Source of the DNA: a virus
Strand: one strand, 5' to 3'
Virus record (IMG/VR): IMGVR_UViG_3300030060_004475
Coordinates: 1 to 31,365 of that record
Length of the DNA: 31,365 bases
The notes below the pieces were generated by a model that made no database searches, had not been told where the DNA came from, and saw only the letters and a program-made list of their open reading frames with translations. Positions 1 to 7,234 of the stretch are shown here, piece after piece (position 1 is the first letter of the stretch; every line of letters starts with the position of its first letter). The translations under genes were made by a program, and so were the position numbers.

Positions 1-130
1 GAAGTGAAATTTGCAGAAGTAGATAAAGACAAAAAAATATTGGTGGGCGCACTTCTGACACCTAATAAGCCTATATACAGAAAACAAGAGGACAACGAAT
101 ACTATATTTACTTCTCAAGGGAAACTGTTA
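1..130 (+). repeat. Terminal direct repeat, left copy (circular overlap)
   Basis: Bases 1-130 match 31236-31365 with five substitutions (left positions 78, 93, 102, 118, 120) and no gaps. The open reading frame continues correctly across the join, so this is the overlap of a circular or circularly permuted genome, not a duplicated gene. The two copies differ, so they must derive from different templates or from real diverged ends. Confidence 0.9.
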
Positions 131-1350
131 GAAAAGCATCTCAGCTTTTTTTAAAAGAAGGTAATCAATCAAATAGCACTTTAGAGCATAAAAAAGAAAT
201 AGAAGGATTAACTCTAGTTGAATCTTGGATTGTTGAGGATAAAGAAAAAGATAAAAGTGCTTTTTATGGAATGGAAGTACCATTGGGGACTTGGATGGGA
301 GCAGTAAAAGTTGATAATGATGATATTTGGAATAACTGGGTAAAGACAGGAAAAGTAAAAGGCTTTTCTATTGAAGGTTATTTTATAGATGCTGTTGAAA
401 AGAAAGACCCTGTGATTGATGAATTAAAAAGAATTGAAGATGAAGAAGCAGAATATATTTTATCAACTGCAAAGGCTATTATAAAAAAAGATAAAAGATA
501 TAAGAAAGGCAAGACTATTGAAATGCAAACTTATTCTGATTACCCACAAGCAGTAAGGAATAATGCAAAGAGAGGAATGGAGTTGAATAAAAAACAAGGA
601 AATAAATGCGCAACTCAAGTGGGGAAAATTCGTGGTGCAGATTTGGCAGCAGGTAGACCTGTTAGTGAATCCACAATAAAAAGAATGTTCTCGTTTTTGT
701 CAAGGGCAGAAAAATACTACGATGAAGGTGATCCAACAACTTGCGGTTATATAAGCTATTTATTATGGGGTGGGAAATCTGCAAAAAATTGGGCAGAAAG
801 TACTATCAAAAAATTTGAAGGTATAGCAGAAGATGTTGATTTAAAAGCACCTTGCTACGATGGTTACGAGATGGTAGGTTTTAAGATGAAAAATGGCAAG
901 AAGGTTCCTAATTGTGTTAAAATGGCAGAAGTAGGAAAAAGGGGTGGTATTAAAAAAAGCCCTAAAGCACCAAAATCAGGAACACCAAACCCAAACCCAA
1001 AAGGCAAAGGCACAGCAAAAGGTGATGCATCAACAGGAAGGGGTGCAAAAGTTTCTAAAAAAGATGAGGCAACCTTACAAAAAAAATCAGATGACTTTAA
1101 CGAACGTTATAAAGAAAAAAGAGGCTATGGAGTAACTGTAGGAAAATTAAAAGCAGTATTTCAAAGGGGTTTAGGTGCATTTAATGTATCAAGATCACCG
1201 AGGGTTTCTTCTGCATCCCAATGGGCATTTGCTAGGGTAAATGCGTTTTTGTATTTGGTAAAAAATGGAAGACCTCAAAACCCAAAATATACAGGTGATT
1301 ATGATTTATTACCTGCTAAACATCCTAAATCACCTTTAAATAAAAAATAA
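1..1350 (+). CDS. Capsid maturation protease (XkdF-like) with two C-terminal phage domains, 3' part
   Basis: This is residues 38-486 of the protein that starts at 31125. The first third matches the XkdF / S78-like prohead serine protease pattern: a candidate catalytic His in STLEHKKE (about residue 100) and a candidate Ser in KGFSIEGYF (about residue 160), with the PLGTWMGAVK stretch between them. The middle (about 215-320) is a second domain with DYPQAVRNNAKRG, CATQVGKIRGADLAAGRP and CGYISYLLWGGKSAKNWAES. Then come CYDGYEMVGFKMKNGKKVPNC, a Lys/Gly/Pro-rich linker, and a last domain with YKEKRGYGVTVGKLKAVFQRG and QWAFARVNAFLYLVKNGRPQNPKY, which I recall as a DUF shared by many aquatic phages (DUF5824-like). 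The protease should cleave scaffold and capsid during head maturation; the roles of the added domains are unknown. It lies just upstream of the scaffold and capsid genes. Confidence 0.85.
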   Translation, partial: EVKFAEVDKDKKILVGALLTPNKPIYRKQEDNEYYIYFSRETVRKASQLFLKEGNQSNSTLEHKKEIEGLTLVESWIVEDKEKDKSAFYGMEVPLGTWMGAVKVDNDDIWNNWVKTGKVKGFSIEGYFIDAVEKKDPVIDELKRIEDEEAEYILSTAKAIIKKDKRYKKGKTIEMQTYSDYPQAVRNNAKRGMELNKKQGNKCATQVGKIRGADLAAGRPVSESTIKRMFSFLSRAEKYYDEGDPTTCGYISYLLWGGKSAKNWAESTIKKFEGIAEDVDLKAPCYDGYEMVGFKMKNGKKVPNCVKMAEVGKRGGIKKSPKAPKSGTPNPNPKGKGTAKGDASTGRGAKVSKKDEATLQKKSDDFNERYKEKRGYGVTVGKLKAVFQRGLGAFNVSRSPRVSSASQWAFARVNAFLYLVKNGRPQNPKYTGDYDLLPAKHPKSPLNKK

Positions 1351-1351
1351 T

Positions 1352-1495
1352 ATGAAAAGAGCAGATAGAAGAACGCCTATACCATTTTCAAAAAAAAGAG
1401 GGTGTTTGTGTAGGGATGGAAAATACAGACGTAGATGTTGTGGTGAAAGTTATTTTAGCCAAGGGATAGGAAATGTAACAGGAGATGGAACATAA
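1352..1495 (+). CDS. Small Cys-rich basic protein between protease and scaffold
   Basis: This 47-residue ORF starts one base after the protease stop. The product begins MKRADRRTPIPFSKKRGCLC and continues with RDGKYRRRCCGESYFSQGIGN. It has four cysteines as a C-x-C and a CC pair and many Arg/Lys residues. I recall very similar tiny proteins beside head genes of other Bacteroidota phages (KRGCLC, DG.Y, CC.G, AQGIG pattern), which supports it being real, but I know no function. The Cys spacing could bind a metal or form disulfides; this is inference. It is co-directional and tightly coupled to the protease gene. Confidence 0.65.
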   Translation: MKRADRRTPIPFSKKRGCLCRDGKYRRRCCGESYFSQGIGNVTGDGT

Positions 1496-1510
1496 AATGC
1501 AAAATTTAAT

Positions 1511-1530
1511 TTAAAATACGTTATTATAAT
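1511..1530 (+). promoter_or_regulatory. Putative late promoter: ACGTTAT element 13 nt before ATG
   Basis: ACGTTAT at 1518-1524 is followed by TATAAT and the ATG at 1531. Upstream is TTTAAAAT. The same heptamer occurs at the identical distance before the genes at 4224, 20118 and 22128. It leads the scaffold-decoration-capsid group. The spacing leaves almost no room for a 5' leader. Confidence 0.65.
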
Positions 1531-2145
1531 ATGAATCAATCAACGGATATCTTAGAGAAGTTAAAAACTCTATTAGGAATGCAGGTCACGCTTGAGGAGA
1601 TTGAACTTGCAAATGGCACTATACTTGAAGCTGAGGAATTCACCAAAGGGAATGAAGTCTTTATAAAAAACGAAGATGAGGAAAAAGTACCTTTACCAGA
1701 AGGATTGTATGATTTAGCTGAAGGAAAAAAACTCGTTGTAATAGACGAAGGTATAATTGATGAAATCAAAGAAATTAATCAAAAAGAAGAAAATAGTATG
1801 GAAGATCAAACTTTAAGTACTGAACAAGTTTTAGAAGAAAACGAAGACAAAAAAGAGGAAATGCAGTACGCAAAAAAAGAAGATGTTGACAGACTTGAAA
1901 AAGATGTCAAGGAAATTAAAATGATGGTCGAAAAAATGATGGATCAAAAAGAAGAGAAAAAGGAAATGGCAAAAGTAACTGAAGAGGTTGAGGAACTTAA
2001 AGAAGAGTTATCAAAACCTGCTGCAACTGCTATCAAACATTCTCCAGAAAGCAAACCTGCTGTTAAGCAAGTTCTTCATTCACAAAACAGATCATTAACA
2101 ACTTTGGATAGGGTAATGGCAAGAATATCAAAAATTAATAATTAA
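1531..2145 (+). CDS. Putative capsid scaffold / head assembly protein
   Basis: A 204-residue, highly charged protein with no Cys. The N-terminal part (1-85) is beta-like with LANGTILEAEEF and PLPEGLYDLAEGKKLVVIDEG. From about 95 to 160 there is a Glu/Lys-rich helix likely to form a coiled coil (KKEDVDRLEKDVKEIKMMVE). The C-terminus ends in a basic tail (SLTTLDRVMARISKINN). Charged composition, coiled coil, and position between the capsid protease and the capsid genes are typical of tailed-phage scaffolds. The assignment is by context and composition, not by a catalytic motif. It is preceded directly by the ACGTTAT element and is followed at 2 nt by the next gene. Confidence 0.6.
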   Translation: MNQSTDILEKLKTLLGMQVTLEEIELANGTILEAEEFTKGNEVFIKNEDEEKVPLPEGLYDLAEGKKLVVIDEGIIDEIKEINQKEENSMEDQTLSTEQVLEENEDKKEEMQYAKKEDVDRLEKDVKEIKMMVEKMMDQKEEKKEMAKVTEEVEELKEELSKPAATAIKHSPESKPAVKQVLHSQNRSLTTLDRVMARISKINN

Positions 2146-2147
2146 AA

Positions 2148-2558
2148 ATGGCAACAACAACAACAATTTCAAATGACGTCACGCGTATTTTTCCAAAATA
2201 TGAGGCGATCACAGTTGGCTCTTCTTTGACAAGTGCCGATAGTGGAAAGGTTTTTAAAGTGAGTGGTAGCGGTGGTACAGTTACCTTACCTGCACCAAAA
2301 GCAGGATTTAACGCAAGATTTGTGACAACAGGTGCAATGGATACTGCTAATACAGTAATCGCAGGTGGTACTGCAGATAAAATGGAAGGAAGTTTAATTG
2401 TAGCTGGGGCCGTTGTAGACGTAGATGCAGCTGATCAGATAAATTTCGTTCACGGAAGTTCAAATCTTGGTGACTTTGTGGATATTTGGTCTGATGGTAC
2501 AAATTACTACGTATTTGGAAACGCATTAACAAGTGGTGGAATAACAGCAACAGGATAA
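2148..2558 (+). CDS. Putative capsid decoration / head fibre-like protein
   Basis: A 136-residue Gly/Ala/Thr/Val-rich protein without charged clusters, predicted to be nearly all beta (SGKVFKVSGSGGTVTLPAPK, DFVDIWSDGTNYYVFGNAL). Its place directly upstream of the capsid gene, its size and its composition fit a small head decoration or head fibre protein. The first codons (ATGGCAACAACAA) are the same as those of the next gene. It starts 2 nt after the scaffold stop, so it is part of the same operon. No enzymatic motif is present. It could instead be a minor structural protein. Confidence 0.55.
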   Translation: MATTTTISNDVTRIFPKYEAITVGSSLTSADSGKVFKVSGSGGTVTLPAPKAGFNARFVTTGAMDTANTVIAGGTADKMEGSLIVAGAVVDVDAADQINFVHGSSNLGDFVDIWSDGTNYYVFGNALTSGGITATG

Positions 2559-2570
2559 AATTTATAAAAA

Positions 2571-3518
2571 ATGGCAACAACAAATTCAATAACAACTACG
2601 TATGCGGGCGAGTTTGCAGGTGAATACATCTCCCCTGCTTTGCTTTCAGGAATCACACTTGATTCAGGTGGGGTAACAATAAAGCAAAACGTAAAGTTTA
2701 AGGAAGTAATTAAAAAAGTAGATACAAACGCAATAATTAAGGACGCTACGTGCGACTTCGATCCTACGTCAACGGTAACGATTACCGAGCGTATTTTACA
2801 ACCAGAATTTCAGCAAGTAAACCTTCAATTGTGTAAGGATGATTTTCGTTCAGATTGGGAAGCAGCGTCAATGGGTTTTAGCGCCTTTGATTCTCTACCC
2901 CCAAAATTTGCAGATTTCTTGATTGGTCACGTTTCAGCAAAAGTTGCAGAAAAAACTGAGCAGAATCTTTGGAGAGGAACAACAGCAACAAATGGAGAGT
3001 TTGATGGATTAACAACTCAAATTGCAGTTGATGCAGGTTTGCCAACAGGACAAGAAGTAAGTGGCACAACGGTGACTTCGAGCAATGTAGTTGGGCAGCT
3101 AGGCAGTATCGTTGATGCGATACCTTCAGCAGTTTTATATAAAGAGGATTTACATATATATGTTGCAACAAATATATTTCAAGCGTATAAAAGAGCGCTT
3201 GGGGGTTTTGCAAGTAACGTAGGTGCTGCAGGTGTAAGAGATTTAGGGCCAAATCAAGATATTAATATTGATATGTTTGATGGTATTAAAATATTTAGAG
3301 CACCTGGCCTTTCTGACAATACAGCCGTGGCTGCAGAAAAATCCAACCTTTACTTTGGCACAGGCTTGATGGCGGATACAAACGAGGTGAAAGTGATTGA
3401 TATGGCAGACATCGATGGCTCGCAGAATGTAAGAATTGTAATGCGATTTAGTGCAGGATCACAATATGGAAATATTGAAGATATTGTTACTTATGGAATT
3501 ACAAATTCAGCTAACTAA
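2571..3518 (+). CDS. Major capsid protein (HK97-fold expected)
   Basis: A 315-residue protein following protease, scaffold and decoration genes, the usual place for the major capsid protein. Features include an N-terminal arm (AGEFAGEYISPALLSGITLD), a central region with a helix (FADFLIGHVSAKVAEKTEQNLWRG), and a C-terminal beta region with DNEVKVIDMADIDGSQNVRI-type strands before YGNIEDIVTYGI. Size is normal for HK97-type shells. It is spaced 12 nt from the upstream gene with TAAAAA before the ATG, and an intrinsic terminator follows within 20 nt, consistent with a very highly expressed last cistron. The fold itself is inferred from context and not proven by a motif. Confidence 0.75.
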   Translation: MATTNSITTTYAGEFAGEYISPALLSGITLDSGGVTIKQNVKFKEVIKKVDTNAIIKDATCDFDPTSTVTITERILQPEFQQVNLQLCKDDFRSDWEAASMGFSAFDSLPPKFADFLIGHVSAKVAEKTEQNLWRGTTATNGEFDGLTTQIAVDAGLPTGQEVSGTTVTSSNVVGQLGSIVDAIPSAVLYKEDLHIYVATNIFQAYKRALGGFASNVGAAGVRDLGPNQDINIDMFDGIKIFRAPGLSDNTAVAAEKSNLYFGTGLMADTNEVKVIDMADIDGSQNVRIVMRFSAGSQYGNIEDIVTYGITNSAN

Positions 3519-3536
3519 GAGTATTTAATAACATAA

Positions 3537-3572
3537 GGGGTGGGTGTGGTTTGAACCTGCCTACCCTTTTTT
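3537..3572 (+). terminator. Intrinsic terminator after the capsid gene
   Basis: GGGTGGG (3538-3544) can pair with CCTACCC (3560-3566) with one G-T pair, enclosing an inner GGTT/AACC pairing, and is followed by T6. It ends the protease/scaffold/capsid transcript. Confidence 0.75.
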
Positions 3573-3584
3573 AATAAGAAGACT

Positions 3585-4145
3585 ATGGCGTGTAATTTAA
3601 CAAAAGGACGTAAGGAACCGTGCAAGGATTCGGTAGGTGGCATAAAAGCGGTGTTTTTTATAGAACATCCTGCAACCGCAACATTTGATAGTACAGATAC
3701 TGATGTGATTGAAGATTTGCAAACATCTGCAGGTGGGGGTGTGACAGCTTTTAAATATGAAGTAAAAGGCAATAGTAGTTTTGAACAAGCAATAACATCT
3801 TCAAGAGAAAATGGAACAACGTTTTTCGATCAAACATTGAATTTAACACTACATAAATTAACAGTTCAAGATCATAAAGAAATTAAACTGATATCTTTTT
3901 CTCGACCTGTGATTGTGGTTCAAGATTATAATGATAACGCTTTTGTAATGGGCAGAGAGCACGGAAGTGATGTAAATGGTGGCACAATTGTAACTGGTGC
4001 AGCTATGGCTGATTTAAGCGGATATACCCTGACATTCAACGCACAAGAATTGCAACCTGCAAACTTTTTAGAAGGAGCAACAGGAGCAAATCCATTTGCA
4101 GGAATGACAACAAGTGTTACAATAACGGAAGGCACAAACTCTTAA
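3585..4145 (+). CDS. Putative major tail (tube) protein
   Basis: A 186-residue protein starting MACNLTKGRKEPCKDSVGGI, with FFIEHPATATF, an ENGTTFFDQTLNLTLHKL strand pair and SRPVIVVQDYNDNAFVMGRE. I recall this pattern (CxL-T.G....C.DSVGGIK, ENGT.F..QT, V.D.NG....GR..G.D, ELTF) from abundant structural proteins of Bacteroidota phages, where it fits a tail tube subunit. It forms its own transcription unit, bracketed by terminators at 3537-3572 and 4167-4193, as expected for an abundant virion protein. No ACGTTAT element precedes it, so it may rely on read-through or an unrecognised promoter. A neck or decoration role is the main alternative. Confidence 0.5.
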   Translation: MACNLTKGRKEPCKDSVGGIKAVFFIEHPATATFDSTDTDVIEDLQTSAGGGVTAFKYEVKGNSSFEQAITSSRENGTTFFDQTLNLTLHKLTVQDHKEIKLISFSRPVIVVQDYNDNAFVMGREHGSDVNGGTIVTGAAMADLSGYTLTFNAQELQPANFLEGATGANPFAGMTTSVTITEGTNS

Positions 4146-4166
4146 TTTATAAAGAAGGGGTTTTAA

Positions 4167-4193
4167 GGGGAGCATTCGTGCTCCTTTTTTTTT
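4167..4193 (+). terminator. Strong intrinsic terminator with TTCG tetraloop
   Basis: GGAGCA (4169-4174), TTCG loop, TGCTCC (4179-4184), then T9. Perfect stem. It separates the tail tube gene from the portal operon, whose ACGTTAT element begins 17 nt after it. Confidence 0.9.
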
Positions 4194-4201
4194 CAAAAGA
4201 T

Positions 4202-4223
4202 TTAAAATTTACGTTATATTAGT
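4202..4223 (+). promoter_or_regulatory. Putative late promoter: ACGTTAT element 13 nt before ATG
   Basis: TTTAAAATTT then ACGTTAT at 4211-4217, then ATTAGT and the ATG at 4224. It lies directly downstream of the terminator at 4167-4193, so a new promoter is needed here. Same heptamer and same distance as at 1518, 20105 and 22115. Confidence 0.7.
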
Positions 4224-4571
4224 ATGATGATACTTTCTACAACAGCAAGTGCGCAAACAATAAAAATCATACCTAGGAATTACGTCACGTCAGCTACGAT
4301 GAAATTGCGTGATGATACAGCAAATACGGAGGTTTCTTATAGCGTGTCGGCAAGTACTGATAAAAATTATTTGCAAATAAGCCAAGCATTATCTTTAAAA
4401 GAAGGCAGATATTATGATCTCACAATCTTGGATGGCAGTAATGTAATTTATAAGGATAAAGTTTTTTGTACTGCTCAAACGGTAAATCAGGCAAATAATG
4501 ATTATTATAAAATAAATAATGGTGTGTTTACAACTGACACATCTTTTGACAATGACTTTATAGTATTATGA
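4224..4571 (+). CDS. Conserved-looking small structural protein, portal operon leader
   Basis: A 115-residue beta-rich protein without recognised motifs for activity (TIKIIPRNYVTSATMKLRD, YYDLTILDGSNVIYKDKVFC, NNDYYKINNGVFTTDTSFDN). I recall similar proteins immediately upstream of portal genes in flavobacterial phages, so a head-neck or virion role is plausible, but I cannot name the function. It starts at the first of two adjacent ATG codons, the one placed 13 nt after ACGTTAT. Its stop overlaps the portal start by 4 nt (ATGA), so the two are translationally coupled. Confidence 0.6.
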   Translation: MMILSTTASAQTIKIIPRNYVTSATMKLRDDTANTEVSYSVSASTDKNYLQISQALSLKEGRYYDLTILDGSNVIYKDKVFCTAQTVNQANNDYYKINNGVFTTDTSFDNDFIVL

Positions 4572-6448
4572 ATGATATCAGAGTTGTAAATCTATCAAAC
4601 TACACAACGCCTAAAATCACTGAAGAAAGGCAGAAAGATTGGGTGAGATATGGTGAGGATAATGATTATTACAGTTATCTGATAGGCAGATATAATGGCA
4701 GCCCTACAAATAATGCAATAATCAATGGTTTATCAGAAATGATATATGGCAAGGGTTTAGATGCAACTAACAGCGCAGAAAAGCCAGATGCTTATGCGAA
4801 GATGAAAACTTTATTTACTGCAAATTGTGTTAGAAAATTAGTTTTAGATTTAAAACTTATGGGGCAATGTGCTATGCAAATAATATATTCTAAAGACAGG
4901 AAAAGCATTGCTAAAGTTGAGCATTTTCCTATAGAAACTTTAAGGATGGGAAAAGCTGATGATGGTGAAATAAATGATTATTATTATCATCCTGATTGGA
5001 AAAAAATCAAACCAAGCGAACAGCCTGAGAGAATCCCTGCTTTTGGCAAATCAAATGAAGCAATAGAAATTTATTGTGTGAAGCCGTATCGTGCAGGATT
5101 TTATTACTATTCACCTGTAGATTACCAAGGCGGTCTACAATATGCAGAATTAGAAGAAGAGATTGCAAATTATCATTTGAATAATATTAAAAATGGTCTT
5201 GCACCTAGTATGCTACTGAATTTCAACAATGGCATACCGAATGAGGAAGAAAGGCAATTAATTGAAAATCGTATTTATGAAAAATTTAGTGGCACTTCTA
5301 ATTCAGGAAAATTCATTCTTTCTTTTAATGATAACACAGATACTCAAGCAAGTATTGAGCCTGTGCAATTATCAGATGCGCATTCACAGTATGAATTTTT
5401 ATCAAATGAATCTGCAAGGAAAGTATTAGTGAGTCACAGAATTGTAAGTCCAATGCTATTTGGTATCAAAGATCAAACAGGCTTAGGAAATAATGCTGAT
5501 GAATTAAAAACAGCTTCTATTCTAACAGATAATATTGTTGTGAAACCATTTCAAAATTTATTAATTGAAGCTTTTAATCAAATACTTGCTTTTAATGATA
5601 TTTCTTTGAGGTTGTATTTTAAAACACTTCAGCCTTTAGAATTTACTGATCTTGAAAATGTAGATGATGAAGAAACAAAAGAAGAAGAGACAGGAGTAAA
5701 AATGGCATCTCAAAAGGTTTCTGAAGATGTTGCAATAATAGATGATAGATTGGCTTATTCTACACAAGAAAAAGCAGAAGAAATTGCAAAGGATTTAGGT
5801 TGTGAAGGATTTCATACGCACGATTATGAAGGACAGACTTGGTATATGCCCTGCAAAGAACATAATTTAAATGATGTTGCAGATGATTTAATTGCGCTTG
5901 GTGAATCGGATGATGATTATGCTGATTGGGAGCTTGTTGATGAAATGGAAGTAAATTATGAAATGGAAGAAAAGCTAGATAAAATGATCGGTTTGGCTTC
6001 TGTTGGTCAAGCATTGCCTAATAGGAAATCTAAACAAGATAAAGAAATTGATGGTGTTCAATATAGGGTGCGTTATAGATATAGCCCACTTAAAGCAACG
6101 ATGAGAGATGGCAAAAATGTTTCTAGGGATTTCTGTAAGAAAATGATAGCTGCAAATAAATTATATAGAAAAGAAGATATTATAAAAATGGGTGAGCGGG
6201 TTGTAAATGCAGGATGGGGACCGAGAGGTGCTAACACTTATTCAATTTGGAAATACAAAGGCGGAGGATCGTGTCATCATAAATGGCTCCGACAGACATA
6301 TAAAGGCATTTTTGATAAAAGCATTGCAAAAGAAAAATCCAATATATCCACAAATAAAAGTGAAAGAGAAGGATATAGAGTTAGAAATCCTAAAGAGGTT
6401 GCAATGAAGCCTAAAGATATGCCGAACAAAGGGTTTTTACCAAAATAA
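4568..6448 (+). CDS. Portal protein with long C-terminal extension
   Basis: 626 residues. The first about 370 residues look like a tailed-phage portal: WVRYGEDNDYYSYLIGRYNGSPTNNAIINGLSEMIYGKGL, a long wing/stem region, and SHRIVSPMLFGIKDQTGLGNNADELKTASIL followed by the helix NIVVKPFQNLLIEAFNQIL. The dodecameric portal is the DNA gate and head-tail junction. After an acidic linker (about 370-385) come two extra segments: about 390-450 with EGFHTHDYEGQTWYMPCKEH, and about 490-600 with YRVRYRYSPLK, FCKKMIAANKLYRKEDIIKMG, GANTYSIWKYKGGGSCHHKW. The extension has Cys/His positions that could bind metal and is not needed for a normal portal; its role is unknown. Typical portals are about 400-550 residues. 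Confidence 0.85.
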   Translation: MNDIRVVNLSNYTTPKITEERQKDWVRYGEDNDYYSYLIGRYNGSPTNNAIINGLSEMIYGKGLDATNSAEKPDAYAKMKTLFTANCVRKLVLDLKLMGQCAMQIIYSKDRKSIAKVEHFPIETLRMGKADDGEINDYYYHPDWKKIKPSEQPERIPAFGKSNEAIEIYCVKPYRAGFYYYSPVDYQGGLQYAELEEEIANYHLNNIKNGLAPSMLLNFNNGIPNEEERQLIENRIYEKFSGTSNSGKFILSFNDNTDTQASIEPVQLSDAHSQYEFLSNESARKVLVSHRIVSPMLFGIKDQTGLGNNADELKTASILTDNIVVKPFQNLLIEAFNQILAFNDISLRLYFKTLQPLEFTDLENVDDEETKEEETGVKMASQKVSEDVAIIDDRLAYSTQEKAEEIAKDLGCEGFHTHDYEGQTWYMPCKEHNLNDVADDLIALGESDDDYADWELVDEMEVNYEMEEKLDKMIGLASVGQALPNRKSKQDKEIDGVQYRVRYRYSPLKATMRDGKNVSRDFCKKMIAANKLYRKEDIIKMGERVVNAGWGPRGANTYSIWKYKGGGSCHHKWLRQTYKGIFDKSIAKEKSNISTNKSEREGYRVRNPKEVAMKPKDMPNKGFLPK

Positions 6449-6454
6449 AATATT

Positions 6455-6955
6455 ATGGCAACAGCATTATTTATTTCAAGGACAGATTTAGTTAAAAATT
6501 CAATCATTGATGGAAACGTTGATACTGATACTTTTATCCAGTTTATCAAACTTGCACAGCAGATTCATATACAAAATTATTTAGGAACGGATTTATATAA
6601 TAAAATTAGTGCTGATATTGTAGCAAGTAACCTTTCAGGCGCATATTTAACGCTTGTTAACAGTTATATTCAGCCTATGTTAATACATTATGCAATGGCA
6701 GATTATTTGCCCTTTGCTGCATATAAAATAAAGAATGGGGGTGTTTTTAAACATACAAGTGAAAATTCAGAGACTGTTGATAAAACAGAAATAGATTATC
6801 TAGTAAATAAGCAAAGGGACTTTGCAGAATATTACACAAGAAGATTTATTGACTTTATAACATTCAATATAAGCAGTTATCCGGAATATAATACAAATAA
6901 CAATGAGGACGTTTATCCTGATAAAGATGCACTTTTTCACGGATGGGTGTTATGA
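6455..6955 (+). CDS. Putative head-tail connector / adaptor protein
   Basis: A 166-residue, mostly helical protein (VDTDTFIQFIKLAQQIHIQNYLGTDLYNKI, NSYIQPMLIHYAMADYLPFAAYKI, QRDFAEYYTRRFIDFI). Size, helical content, the LAQ...YLG..LY pattern and its position 6 nt after the portal gene fit the gp6/gp15-type head completion adaptors that dock under the portal. No catalytic motif is present. Its stop overlaps the start of a small basic ORF (ATGA). Confidence 0.6.
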   Translation: MATALFISRTDLVKNSIIDGNVDTDTFIQFIKLAQQIHIQNYLGTDLYNKISADIVASNLSGAYLTLVNSYIQPMLIHYAMADYLPFAAYKIKNGGVFKHTSENSETVDKTEIDYLVNKQRDFAEYYTRRFIDFITFNISSYPEYNTNNNEDVYPDKDALFHGWVL

Positions 6956-7056
6956 AAAACTTTAAACCGAAGAAAAAAAACGTTATTAAGTTAGAGCGTT
7001 ATTTAAAAAAAGTAAATTATGCCAGCACCGATAACAGATTGGTACGGAAGAAATGA
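6952..7056 (+). CDS. Small basic peptide overlapping neighbouring genes
   Basis: A 34-residue ORF whose ATG overlaps the connector stop (ATGA) and whose 3' end overlaps the next gene by 38 nt. The product is Lys/Arg-rich (MKNFKPKKKNVIKLERYLKK). ATGA coupling is the normal junction style in this genome, and this is its only argument. It might be a chance ORF in an A-rich stretch. It also contains an ACGTTAT (6980-6986), not placed 13 nt before a start. Confidence 0.35.
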   Translation: MKNFKPKKKNVIKLERYLKKVNYASTDNRLVRKK

Positions 7057-7225
7057 CATTGGATGGGGGCAAACCTATGAAGTTTGTTATGCAGGAAATG
7101 TAAATGAAGCGAATTATTGGGGTTATATTTACCCTTTCAATTTTGATGGAAGCGTTTTTACATCTGATAGTTCATTAATAAAAGCAGATAATTCAAGAAA
7201 TACAGCAGATCAGACACAATTTTAA
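7019..7225 (+). CDS. Small hypothetical virion-region protein
   Basis: A 68-residue aromatic-rich protein (MPAPITDWYGRNDIGWGQTYEVCYAGNVNEANYWGYIYPF). No membrane segment or known motif. It starts within the preceding small ORF, 10 nt before the fibre gene's leader, and is co-directional with structural genes. I do not recognise it. Its composition (Trp, Tyr, Gly, Asn) is that of a virion surface or fibre-associated protein, but this is inference only. Confidence 0.5.
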   Translation: MPAPITDWYGRNDIGWGQTYEVCYAGNVNEANYWGYIYPFNFDGSVFTSDSSLIKADNSRNTADQTQF

Positions 7226-7234
7226 ATTTATAAT

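Noticed and set aside
944-1135. Short Lys/Gln-rich ORF inside the protease gene
   Set aside because: Out-of-frame reading of the A-rich linker region; low complexity only.
2878-3252. Antisense ORF of 124 codons opposite the capsid gene, Leu-rich
   Set aside because: Mirror of the capsid reading frame; low-complexity Leu/His composition, no plausible start context, and no minus-strand gene elsewhere.
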